Shown here: positions 55,430 to 64,000 of the stretch, one piece after another | How the letters are laid out: the number at the start of each line of letters is the position of its first letter | Numbering within the stretch: position 1 is the stretch's first letter | Assembly (NCBI RefSeq): GCF_014651115.1 | Contig: NZ_BMWG01000001.1 | Coordinates: 248,001 to 312,000, forward strand | DNA: 64,000 nt | Direction: 5' to 3' | Origin: Streptomyces inusitatus | Lineage (GTDB): Bacteria; Actinomycetota; Actinomycetes; Streptomycetales; Streptomycetaceae | Notes under the pieces: model-generated | The model's database searches: none | What the model was told of the DNA's origin: nothing | What the model saw: only the letters and a program-made list of their open reading frames with translations | Program-made: the position numbers and the translations under genes

Positions 55430-55474
55430 CGCTCGCTCCGGTAATCCGGTTTGACTCACTGTCCTGCAATGACA

Positions 55475-55487
55475 ACGGGTGACCCGT
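55475..55487. promoter_or_regulatory. 13-bp palindrome ACGGGT-G-ACCCGT, candidate XRE operator
   Basis: Perfect 6-1-6 palindrome in the 119-bp gap between the hypothetical gene and the XRE gene. It has the same geometry as the palindrome of the other XRE module at 17944. TTGACT lies 14 bp upstream (55461) and could be a -35 element. Confidence 0.5.
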
Positions 55488-55548
55488 ATGCTCCGAAAGC
55501 CCCAGCAGATGGACAGCGCCGCTTGTCCTAGGTTCTTCGGAGGTTCGT

Positions 55549-56373
55549 TTGACCGTCGAATCGGAGTCCGATTACCCGGACCCAACTGCCAGCCCTCTCA
55601 CGCACTTTGGCAATGAGGTCCGGATTGAGCGCGAAGCGCTGAAATTGTCACGCAGAGAACTGGCCAAAGAGGCGCATTGCAGTCCGTCGCTGGTGGCCAA
55701 GATCGAGATCGGTGACCGGGTGCCTCAACTGGAGTTCGCGGAGACCTGCGACCGAGTGTTCCCCCACGCCCGGGGCCGGTTCGTCCGGCTCTGGCCGTTG
55801 GCACTGAGGTACGCGTTCCCACCCTGGTTCCGGCAGTACGTAGAACTGGAGTGGAAAGCCACCGTTGTGCGGATGTTCCATCCTCTGCTCATGCCCGGGC
55901 TGGTGCAGACGCGCGAGTATGCGACAGCCATACTCCGGGAGGGACGGGCAGAGAACTTGGAAGACCTGGTCACAGCCCGACTCGAACGGCAGCACATCTT
56001 GCAACGCGAGCAACCTGCCCGCCTCTGGCTTGTACTCCATGAACGGGCCCTGCGGAACGTCGTCAGAGACAGGCACGTGATGCGGGTGCAGTTGGAGCGG
56101 CTGCTGGAGCTGGCCGAGATGCCGACGAACCGCGTGCAAATCATTCCCGATGACGGCCACCAACATGGGCCCATGGCAAGCCCCTTCGGGGTGCTCTCGT
56201 TTACCGAAGGGTCAGACGTTGCGCATGTCGATGGCTTCCCTCGTGGATACGTCCTCGCAGAACCATCAGACGTTACCGACGCACAGGATGCCTATGATCT
56301 GCTGAAGTCCATGGCCGCGCCGCTGCACAAAACGGCAGAGCTGATCCACTCTGTGAAGGACTCGTACTCATGA
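55549..56373 (+). CDS. XRE-family regulator with DUF5753 domain
   Basis: 274 aa from a TTG start with GGAGG 5 nt upstream. The HTH is FGNEVRIEREALKLSRRELAKEAHCSPSLVAKIEIGDRVP. The DUF5753 part includes FHPLLMPGLVQTREYATAIL, LWLVLHERALRNVV, VQIIPDDGHQHGPMASPFGVLSFTEG and DVAHVDG. It forms a two-gene operon with a DUF397 gene (ATGA overlap), i.e. a second whiJ-type module lacking the HATPase. Third-position GC is lower than in neighbouring genes, consistent with transfer. Confidence 0.87.
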   Translation: MTVESESDYPDPTASPLTHFGNEVRIEREALKLSRRELAKEAHCSPSLVAKIEIGDRVPQLEFAETCDRVFPHARGRFVRLWPLALRYAFPPWFRQYVELEWKATVVRMFHPLLMPGLVQTREYATAILREGRAENLEDLVTARLERQHILQREQPARLWLVLHERALRNVVRDRHVMRVQLERLLELAEMPTNRVQIIPDDGHQHGPMASPFGVLSFTEGSDVAHVDGFPRGYVLAEPSDVTDAQDAYDLLKSMAAPLHKTAELIHSVKDSYS

Positions 56374-56582
56374 TCCACGCACTTCCCTCAGAGACAGACT
56401 GGACAAGTTCCAGCTACAGCCAAGGCAACGGAGGCGAATGCGTCGAGTGGGCCCCCGCCCACACGTCCGCCACCGGCGTCGTCCCCGTCCGCGACAGCAA
56501 GAACCCCACCGGCCCGACCCTGATGGTCACCCCCACCGCGTTCGCCGGACTGGTCGCCCTCGCCCGGGCCGCCGACCTTTAA
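56370..56582 (+). CDS. DUF397 small protein
   Basis: 70 aa. W-TSSSYSQGNGGECVEWAP then VPVRDSKNPTGPTLMVTPTAFAGLVALA match DUF397. Start overlaps the XRE stop (ATGA). Probable partner of that regulator. Confidence 0.88.
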   Translation: MIHALPSETDWTSSSYSQGNGGECVEWAPAHTSATGVVPVRDSKNPTGPTLMVTPTAFAGLVALARAADL

Positions 56583-56599
56583 GAACTCGCGCGCCCCTG

Positions 56600-56636
56600 A
56601 GCCCCGCCGACTCCCATTCTCCGGGTCGGTGGGGCT
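56600..56636 (+). terminator. Terminator after the XRE/DUF397 operon
   Basis: 12-bp stem with one mismatch (AGCCCCGCCGAC / GTCGGTGGGGCT), 13-nt loop, 18 nt past the DUF397 stop. Confidence 0.7.
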
Positions 56637-56778
56637 TGGTCATGGGGATGGACGGGACGGGGTGGCGGCGGCCGGGCTTCAGCCGACCGGGTGGGAAGGA
56701 GGGGCCAACCGGCCCTGTTGGATGCTCAACGCTCGCATGGGGGGTCCGGGCCGCTCATGGTCGGGTTGACCGAACCCT

Positions 56779-57978
56779 GTGTGTGCCCGGAGGTGCTCCC
56801 TGTCCGCCGAGACTTTCGACAAAACAGACGGCGCACCCGGCGAGACCGCGTCGCTGCCCCGCTGGCGGGCGGCGCTGCGGCGCGCGGCCCCCGCCCTCGG
56901 GCTCTTCGCGGCGGCGCGGCTGACCGGGCTGCTGGTGATGGCCTGCTGGGCCTGGCACATCGACCGGCCGCCGAGGCGGGTTCTCGCGAGATCCTGGGAC
57001 TCCGACTGGTATCTGCTGATCGCCGAGCACGGCTACGGCCGCACCCTGACCTGGCCCGACGGCGCGGTCCAGAGCGATCTGGCGTTCTTCCCGCTCTACC
57101 CAGCCCTGGTCCGGGCGGTCGCCTCGGTGCTCCCGGTGACCAGCGGCAGCGCCGGGCTGCTGATCTCCTGGACGGCGGCCGGGGCGGCGGCCTGGGGCGT
57201 CTACGCGATCGGTGAGCGGCTGTACGGGCGGCGGACGGCCACCGCGCTGGTGCTGCTCTGGGGGCTGCTGCCGCACTCGGTCGTGCTCTCCATGGCGTAC
57301 ACGGAACCCCTGCTGACCGCCTTCGCGGCCTGGTCGCTGTACGCCGTACTCAGCGGGCGCTGGCTGTGGGCGGGCACGCTGTCGGCGCTGGCGGGCCTCG
57401 CCCGGCCCAATGGGATCGCGGTGGCGGCGGCCGTGTGCGCGGTCGCCGGATACACCCTGCTGAAGCGGGAGCGCCGGGGCGAGTGGCGGATCTGGGCCTC
57501 GGCGGCGCTCGCCCCGGTGGGCTGGTGCGCCTATGTGCTGTACGTCGGGTTCCGCACCGGTGATCCGCTGGGCGGCTACTTCCAGGTGCAGAGCGGCTGG
57601 ACCTCGCGGTTCGACTTCGGTGTGGGGGCGCTGCGCGCGGTGCGCGAGATCGTGCTGCGGCCGACGATGTTCCCGCTGGTGATGACGCTGGTGATCGTCG
57701 GGGCCTCGCTGGCGCTGTTCGCCCTGCTGGTGCTGGAGCGGCCGCCGATCGCGCTGCTGGTGTACACCGGGGTCCTGGTGCTGATCACCGTCGGCGGCTC
57801 GGGGTTCTTCGAGTCCAAGCCGCGCTTTCTGCTGCCGGCCTTCCCGCTGCTGCTGGCCCCCGCTCGGGCGCTGACGAAAGCCCGGCCGGGGACGGCGGCC
57901 GTACTGACCGCCGCCCTGGCCGGGCTGTCGTTCGCCTATGGGACCTACCTGCTGACGCTCTCCCCGGTCGCCCTCTGA
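56779..57978 (+). CDS. PIG-V-like mannosyltransferase, integral membrane
   Basis: 399 aa as an upper limit. About nine hydrophobic segments. The family signature RSWDSDWYLLIAEHGYG (W-D-x-x-W/H-Y in the first loop), FFPLYPALVRAV and AYTEPLLTAFAAWSLYAVLSG match the PIG-V/GPI-mannosyltransferase-II group of GT-C enzymes, which in actinobacteria may add mannose from polyprenyl-phosphate-mannose. The start is unclear. GTG 56779 has no RBS, whereas GGAGG at 56789-56793 is correctly spaced for a CTG at 56800 (giving SAETFDKTDG after the initiator). Confidence 0.8.
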   Translation: MCARRCSLSAETFDKTDGAPGETASLPRWRAALRRAAPALGLFAAARLTGLLVMACWAWHIDRPPRRVLARSWDSDWYLLIAEHGYGRTLTWPDGAVQSDLAFFPLYPALVRAVASVLPVTSGSAGLLISWTAAGAAAWGVYAIGERLYGRRTATALVLLWGLLPHSVVLSMAYTEPLLTAFAAWSLYAVLSGRWLWAGTLSALAGLARPNGIAVAAAVCAVAGYTLLKRERRGEWRIWASAALAPVGWCAYVLYVGFRTGDPLGGYFQVQSGWTSRFDFGVGALRAVREIVLRPTMFPLVMTLVIVGASLALFALLVLERPPIALLVYTGVLVLITVGGSGFFESKPRFLLPAFPLLLAPARALTKARPGTAAVLTAALAGLSFAYGTYLLTLSPVAL

Positions 57979-58005
57979 GGGATCCGAGGGATCTGAGAGA
58001 AAGGC

Positions 58006-58025
58006 CCTGACCTCAACGGGTCAGG
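58006..58025. terminator. Small hairpin between convergent genes
   Basis: 7-bp stem CCTGACC / GGTCAGG overlapping the last codons of the YbjN-type gene. Confidence 0.4.
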
Positions 58026-58557
58026 CGTCGTCGCCGGGCTTCTCCTCGTCCGACGCGGGCTCCAGGCCCAGCTGCTCCACGAGCCACTTGTCGAACTCGA
58101 TCGCGGCGCGCACCCAGCTGACCGTGGAGGACACGAAGTGCTCCAGGCTGACGCCGGAGCCGATCAGCATCTGCGCCTCGCCGATGAGACGGATGGTGGC
58201 GCCACCCTCCTCGTCCTCGTGGAGGTGGGTGTAGACCTTGGGCCACAGGGTGCGGCGGTTCCAGTCGTCGATCACATCGAGGACCTTGGACCGCTCCTCG
58301 ACCGGCAGCGGCCGGTCGTAGAAGGTCCGGACGGAGAAGACCTGCTGGTCGTCCTCGCCCCGGAACATGAAGTACGTGCGGAATTCCTCCCACGGAGCCG
58401 CGAGGTCGCCCTCGTCGTCAATGACGTACTTCAGCTCCATCTGCTCAAGAAGCTGCTTCACCAGGTCCTGGTCGGGAACGACGGGGCCCGCCGGTCCTTC
58501 GGCCTGGGGCTGGGGCTGGCCCCCGAAATTCGGAATCGAGGACGGATCGATGGTCAC
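58021..58557 (-). CDS. YbjN-domain protein
   Basis: 178 aa from GTG 58557 (AGGGA about 9 nt upstream). After a Pro/Gln-rich start comes the YbjN/type III chaperone-like domain: LVKQLLEQMELKYVIDDEGDLAAPWEEFRTYFMF, VFSVRTFYDRPLPVEERSKVLDVIDDWNRRTLWPKVY and ATIRLIGEAQMLIGSGVSLEHF. These domains are putative chaperones or signalling partners. It lies downstream of clpB on the same strand, though a strong hairpin separates them; a cotranscribed clpB-orf unit is known in S. coelicolor (memory). Confidence 0.85.
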   Translation of the reverse strand: MTIDPSSIPNFGGQPQPQAEGPAGPVVPDQDLVKQLLEQMELKYVIDDEGDLAAPWEEFRTYFMFRGEDDQQVFSVRTFYDRPLPVEERSKVLDVIDDWNRRTLWPKVYTHLHEDEEGGATIRLIGEAQMLIGSGVSLEHFVSSTVSWVRAAIEFDKWLVEQLGLEPASDEEKPGDDA

Positions 58558-58630
58558 CGTGGATTTCCCTTCGTACGGATGCCGCCATCCTCCCCCATCC
58601 CCGGCCCGGACTGACAACCCCCACCCCCGC

Positions 58631-58667
58631 GCCGGTACGGAGCCGTCCGCGACGACTCCGTACCGGC
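58631..58667 (-). terminator. Hairpin immediately after clpB
   Basis: 12-bp perfect stem GCCGGTACGGAG / CTCCGTACCGGC with inner CGTC/GACG pairing, 7 nt past the clpB stop; suggests partial termination before the YbjN gene. Confidence 0.8.
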
Positions 58668-58674
58668 GGAGGAG

Positions 58675-61272
<2,598 letters not shown>

Positions 61273-61389
61273 GTTCGGTCTCTCCTCCTTGCGGCGGCGG
61301 TGTGGGTGGGGGATCCGTCAGTGCTCGGCGCGTCAGCGCGCCAGCCGGAGGTGTTCCCCTTGACACTGACTCCTACAACCTGCACAAAG

Positions 61390-61408
61390 TTGAGTCTATT
61401 TCACTCAA
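61390..61408. promoter_or_regulatory. HAIR element (HspR operator) of clpB
   Basis: TTGAGT-N7-ACTCAA matches the HspR-associated inverted repeat CTTGAGT-N7-ACTCAAG, lacking only the outermost base on each side. It lies in the clpB promoter region, 118 bp before the GTG, and 78 bp before the divergent PPOX gene. Confidence 0.88.
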
Positions 61409-61485
61409 TCCTCTTGCGCCATCCGGGTCGGCCCCCTGTCCCCGCCCGGCCCTTCACCGTTGGCAGCCGCAATTACGCTGACGGT

Positions 61486-61914
61486 ATGACTTCGGATGTG
61501 GGCCGCTTCGGCCCCGCTTTCCTCGCGTTCTGGCGTGAGCGCCATCTGTCCACCCTGACCACTCTGCGGCCGGACGGCAGCCCGCACGTGGTCCCGGTGG
61601 GAGTGACCTACGACCCCGAGACGCGCACGGCACGGGTGATCACCAGCAGAACCACCCGGAAGGTCGCCAACATCCTGCGCGCGGCCGACGGCGAGGGCGG
61701 CGCGCGGGTGGCCGTCTGTCAGGTCGACCGGGCGCGCTGGGCGACGCTGGAGGGCCGCGCGCAGGTGATCACCGACGCGGAGCGGGTCGCCGACGCCGTA
61801 CGCCGCTACGCGGAGCGGTACGAGCGGACCCCCGCGCCCAATCCCGAGCGGGTGGTCATCGAGATCGCGGTGGACCGGGCGACCGGCCGGGGGCCCGGCA
61901 TCTCACGCGACTGA
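61486..61914 (+). CDS. PPOX-class (F420/FMN-dependent) oxidoreductase-like protein
   Basis: 142 aa split-barrel protein: FLAFWRERHLSTLTTLRPDGSPHVVPVGVTYD, RTARVITSRTTRKVANILR and VAVCQVDRARWATLEGRAQVITD. It fits the TIGR03618-like PPOX group of F420-binding reductases common in actinobacteria; a substrate cannot be named. The long frame upstream of ATG 61486 is antisense to clpB and not coding. No clear RBS precedes this ATG, so a short leader or leaderless start is possible. Confidence 0.82.
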   Translation: MTSDVGRFGPAFLAFWRERHLSTLTTLRPDGSPHVVPVGVTYDPETRTARVITSRTTRKVANILRAADGEGGARVAVCQVDRARWATLEGRAQVITDAERVADAVRRYAERYERTPAPNPERVVIEIAVDRATGRGPGISRD

Positions 61915-61960
61915 GCAGACAGCGGACCCGCCCGCTCCGGGGCGAGGCGTACGGGAAAAG

Positions 61961-62005
61961 CACAGCGGCGCCATCGCGTTTCAGGTCCGCGATGACGCCG
62001 CTGTG
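61961..62005. terminator. Bidirectional terminator
   Basis: 18-bp stem with one mismatch (CACAGCGGCGCCATCGCG / CGCGATGACGCCGCTGTG) and a 9-nt loop between the convergent PPOX and Rieske-like genes. Confidence 0.8.
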
Positions 62006-62015
62006 TGGGGGAAGC

Positions 62016-62053
62016 GCTTGAGCGATTTGGAACGACGGGGGAATCGCTCAAGC
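62016..62053 (-). terminator. Hairpin spanning the Rieske-like stop codon
   Basis: Perfect 12-bp stem GCTTGAGCGATT / AATCGCTCAAGC with a 14-nt loop; one arm covers the stop of the Rieske-like gene. Confidence 0.65.
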
Positions 62054-62368
62054 ACTGCGGGGGGTGGCGGTGGTGGTATCGGGCTCGACCATCTGGTGGT
62101 CGCGCTGGTCCAGGTTGACGAAAATCATTCCGTAGCGGATCGCGCATCGGACGGGCTGCGGCGCGCCACGGGGCCTGCGAAGGCACCGATACGCTCGGAC
62201 GTCCTCGTCCTCCTCGCGCGCCACGACGATCGGCTCGCCGAACAGAGTGACCATCAACGAGTCGCCACGGTGGGGGATTGCCGTGACGAGGTCGATGAAG
62301 TGCCACCCCGAGCGGTATGCCGTAGCCATCTCACGCCGGAAGACCCGGTCGTCCGGAGGAACGGTCAT
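62048..62368 (-). CDS. Mini-Rieske-like protein coupled to the GEPSWG peptide
   Basis: 106 aa. ATG 62368 overlaps the stop of the repeat-peptide gene (ATGA), so it is translationally coupled. The order GWHFIDLVTAIPHRGDS, LMVTLFGEPIVVAREEDEDVRAYRC, then IRYGMIFVNLDQ resembles the start of Rieske oxygenase alpha subunits followed directly by the strand that normally opens the catalytic domain. The iron-sulfur positions read C62-L-R64 and C75-A-I-R78: both Cys of the C-x-H / C-x2-H motif remain, but both His are Arg. No signal peptide. Cluster binding, if any, would need unusual ligands; it may instead be a peptide-binding or structural partner. The Rieske relationship is inferred from pattern only. 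Confidence 0.7.
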   Translation of the reverse strand: MTVPPDDRVFRREMATAYRSGWHFIDLVTAIPHRGDSLMVTLFGEPIVVAREEDEDVRAYRCLRRPRGAPQPVRCAIRYGMIFVNLDQRDHQMVEPDTTTATPRSA

Positions 62369-62637
62369 GCTTCTGTGCCGTTGGTCGAAGGGACTCCCCA
62401 GGAGGGCTCACCGGTCGTCGTGAAACCCCAGGAGGGCTCACCGTGTCCGACTGCGATCGTCTCCACGGGAGCGGACCCCCACGAAGGTTCACCACTGAGT
62501 CCCCATGAAGGCTCACCCTGGGCCCCCGCCACCTTGTCGGCAGGAGAGCTACCCCAGGAGGGCTCACCGGAGGCTCCCACGCCGAGCGCGGCAGCCGCTA
62601 TGGCAAGAGCACAAAGAGCACGTAGCGTCCTAGACAT
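62365..62637 (-). CDS. Secreted repeat peptide with five GEPSWG motifs
   Basis: 90 aa from ATG 62637, with GGTGGAG about 8 nt upstream. Residues 1-22 look like a signal peptide (SRTLRALC, then ALAIAAAALGVGA). The mature part is little more than five exact GEPSWG hexapeptides at residues 24-29, 41-46, 49-54, 66-71 and 76-81, joined by 2-14-residue linkers, ending VPSTNGTEA. The repeats use different synonymous codons (CCC/CCT; TCC/TCA/TCG; GAG/GAA; GGT/GGA/GGG), showing protein-level conservation. It could be a multi-core precursor peptide or a repetitive surface or signalling peptide. I do not recognise a family. Confidence 0.8.
   Translation of the reverse strand: MSRTLRALCALAIAAAALGVGASGEPSWGSSPADKVAGAQGEPSWGLSGEPSWGSAPVETIAVGHGEPSWGFTTTGEPSWGVPSTNGTEA
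62395..62568 (-). repeat. Five GEPSWG coding repeats
   Basis: 18-bp units at 62551-62568, 62500-62517, 62476-62493, 62425-62442 and 62395-62412, identical as protein, divergent at wobble positions. Confidence 0.95.
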
Positions 62638-62763
62638 GGGTGATCTCCACCTCTTTTGATCAATCCTCCTCCCCCGCGCATAAGACGATGTCTCACTCCG
62701 AACGCTTGCACCAGCGACGGCAGGCATCATGTTCCTGTAATGCAGGAGCCTGAGGGGGTGCAT

Positions 62764-63747
62764 ATGACGTCTAACGAGGGCGAATTCGGACACCCTCATG
62801 CAGACGGCGAGCTGTGCGAGGCTGGGAAAAGTCTGTACATCACCGCTCTTCGTACCGGGCGAATCGCCCGGTCGGAGGCGGAACCCATGCCTTGCCTCTT
62901 CGATCTCGCCCTGCTGCACCCGGATCCCGACGACGCGCAGTGGCTCCGTCCGGTGCCTCCGACCACGGCACTGACACAGCTGATACACCCCATTGAGCGG
63001 GAGATCCAAGAGCGAAGGCGACGTACTGTCGCTCTGACCGACGCTCTTGAGCCATTCATGGCGTTCACCGCTCAGAATTCCACCGCGCCCCAGGGTGTAA
63101 CCGTCCTGGAAGGTCTCAACCGCATCAACGCGACCCTCGACCAGGTCACCGCGGACTGCACGGAGGAACTGCTCACCGTCCAGCCGGGCAGCGGCCGGCA
63201 GCCGCACATCCTGGAGAAGGCGCTGCGCAGGGTGGAGCCGCTGATCGAGCGGGGCGTACGGATGCGGACGCTCTACCAGCACACCGCCAGGCACCATCCG
63301 GCGACGCTCGCCTATATGGAGCAGGTGGGGCCGTCCGGCGTGGAGGTGCGGACGCTGGAGGAGATAATCGACCGGCTGATCATCGTGGACCGCAGGGTCG
63401 CCTTCATCCCGGCGAGCAGCGACCGGCTGTCGGCGCTGGAGCTGCGGCACAAGGGGATCGTGGAGTATCTCGTCGGGGTCTTCGAGCAGTTCTGGCTGCA
63501 CGGGCTGCCCTGGGAGGAGCCGGTCTCCTACGGGCCGGATCTGGACGGCATCACCGGGGTGCAGCGTTCCATCGCGAAACTGCTGGTGGAGGGGCATGTG
63601 GACGAGGCGATCGCCCGGCGTCTCGGTATGAACGTCCGTACGTGCCGGGCCCATATCGCCAAGCTGGGGTCCTCGCTGGGCAGCGGCAGCCGTACTCAGT
63701 TGGGGTATCTGATCGCGCAGTCGAAGCTTTTGGAGCGCGACTCCTGA
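62764..63747 (+). CDS. LuxR-type regulator with N-terminal helical/PLD-like domain
   Basis: 327 aa from ATG 62764, with GAGGGGG 6-7 nt upstream; in-frame codons from 62656 and 62740 lack an RBS. The N-terminal ~150 residues are helical (EREIQERRRRTVALTDALEPF). The middle (VEPLIERGVRMRTLYQHTARHHPATLAYMEQVG, VEVRTLEEIIDRLIIVDRRVAFIPAS) matches the TrmB/PLD-like sensor domain found in many Streptomyces regulators. The C-terminal HTH is GVQRSIAKLLVEGHVDEAIARRLGMNVRTCRAHIAKLG. It is divergent from the repeat-peptide operon, the most obvious target. Confidence 0.87.
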   Translation: MTSNEGEFGHPHADGELCEAGKSLYITALRTGRIARSEAEPMPCLFDLALLHPDPDDAQWLRPVPPTTALTQLIHPIEREIQERRRRTVALTDALEPFMAFTAQNSTAPQGVTVLEGLNRINATLDQVTADCTEELLTVQPGSGRQPHILEKALRRVEPLIERGVRMRTLYQHTARHHPATLAYMEQVGPSGVEVRTLEEIIDRLIIVDRRVAFIPASSDRLSALELRHKGIVEYLVGVFEQFWLHGLPWEEPVSYGPDLDGITGVQRSIAKLLVEGHVDEAIARRLGMNVRTCRAHIAKLGSSLGSGSRTQLGYLIAQSKLLERDS

Positions 63748-63808
63748 CGCCTTCAAGGGCGTTCATCGCATCAAGAACCGGGCGGCCGTCCGGTAAACGG
63801 CCAAAAAC

Positions 63809-63842
63809 CATCGCCCCCGGCGCAAGCGCGCCGGGGGCGATG
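63809..63842. terminator. Terminator after the LuxR-type regulator
   Basis: Perfect 15-bp stem CATCGCCCCCGGCGC / GCGCCGGGGGCGATG with a 4-nt loop, 61 nt past the regulator stop. The remaining 158 bp to the window end hold no certain gene; a minus-strand frame could end near 63958. Confidence 0.85.
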
Positions 63843-64000
63843 TGTAGGCATTGGACCGCCGGAGCCCCTTACGGGCGTCTGACGGTCCGTCCGGCTCCGG
63901 TCCGTCCCGGACCCGCTCGCGGGTGCCGTACGCGCCGGAGCGGGCCGCCTCGCGGCTCACAGCCGGCTCTCAGGAAGGGGCGCGCGGGGCACCTGCGGTC

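Noticed and set aside
63763..63960. Minus-strand 65-codon frame near the window end
   Set aside because: Overlaps the regulator terminator hairpin, Arg-rich, no RBS; not supportable.

Overview
The window is high-GC (about 72%) actinobacterial chromosome with strong third-position GC bias, GGAGG-type ribosome binding sites, frequent GTG starts and 4-bp stop/start overlaps. The gene set (two whiJ-type XRE/DUF397 modules, DUF11 wall proteins, an nSTAND/WD40 NTPase, a CYP107-like P450, and the purA, kynurenine, fba, pyrE, clpB series) points to a Streptomyces or close relative. The order purA - P450 - kyn genes - fba - pyrE - spermidine-synthase-like - aminotransferase - clpB agrees with what I remember of the S. 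coelicolor core around SCO3629-SCO3661. That comparison is from memory, not computed.

Layout. 1-4.6 kb: a glycosyltransferase cut by the window edge, a GntR regulator, a small hypothetical gene and a GT-C mannosyltransferase-like membrane protein. 4.7-12.8 kb: a 1219-aa XRE-nSTAND-WD40 protein, a class III aminotransferase, a DJ-1/PfpI-MarR pair with tandem GACAG-N4-CTGTC operators, and a Ser/Thr kinase. 13-16 kb: glutaminase-STAS, a decayed isoaspartyl-methyltransferase-like gene and a lipase-like hydrolase. 16.1-18.5 kb: a MazF-like gene beside a whiJ-type module (DUF397, XRE, HATPase). 18.6-26.3 kb: a DapF paralogue, then three DUF11-repeat secreted proteins (one LPXTG-anchored) and a ricin-type lectin. 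26.4-33.5 kb: purA, a diacylglycerol-kinase-like protein, a GbsR/MarR-controlled ABC exporter and a PIG-L deacetylase with a trefoil domain. 33.6-41 kb: a P450, a two-component system, an NmrA-like reductase and a compact tryptophan-to-anthranilate operon (TDO, kynureninase, formamidase-like hydrolase). 41-49.7 kb: housekeeping and conserved hypothetical genes including fba and pyrE. 50-54.3 kb: a small Gly/Ser/Cys membrane protein, an aminotransferase and a graspetide-type RiPP locus (precursor, ATP-grasp ligase, PIMT-like methyltransferase). 54.4-58.6 kb: HTH and hypothetical genes, a second XRE/DUF397 pair, a PIG-V-like mannosyltransferase and YbjN. 58.7-61.9 kb: clpB under an HspR (HAIR) operator, divergent from a PPOX-family gene. 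61.9-63.8 kb: a divergent three-gene locus with a secreted peptide carrying five GEPSWG repeats, a translationally coupled mini-Rieske-like protein, and a LuxR-type regulator.

The last locus is the strongest candidate for something undescribed: it has a closed architecture (regulator, repeat peptide, coupled partner, terminators on both sides) that I do not recognise. The RiPP locus at 51.9-54.2 kb belongs to a known class, but its precursor begins at a TTG codon and so is easily missed. All homology calls are from reading the sequences; no database search was run.
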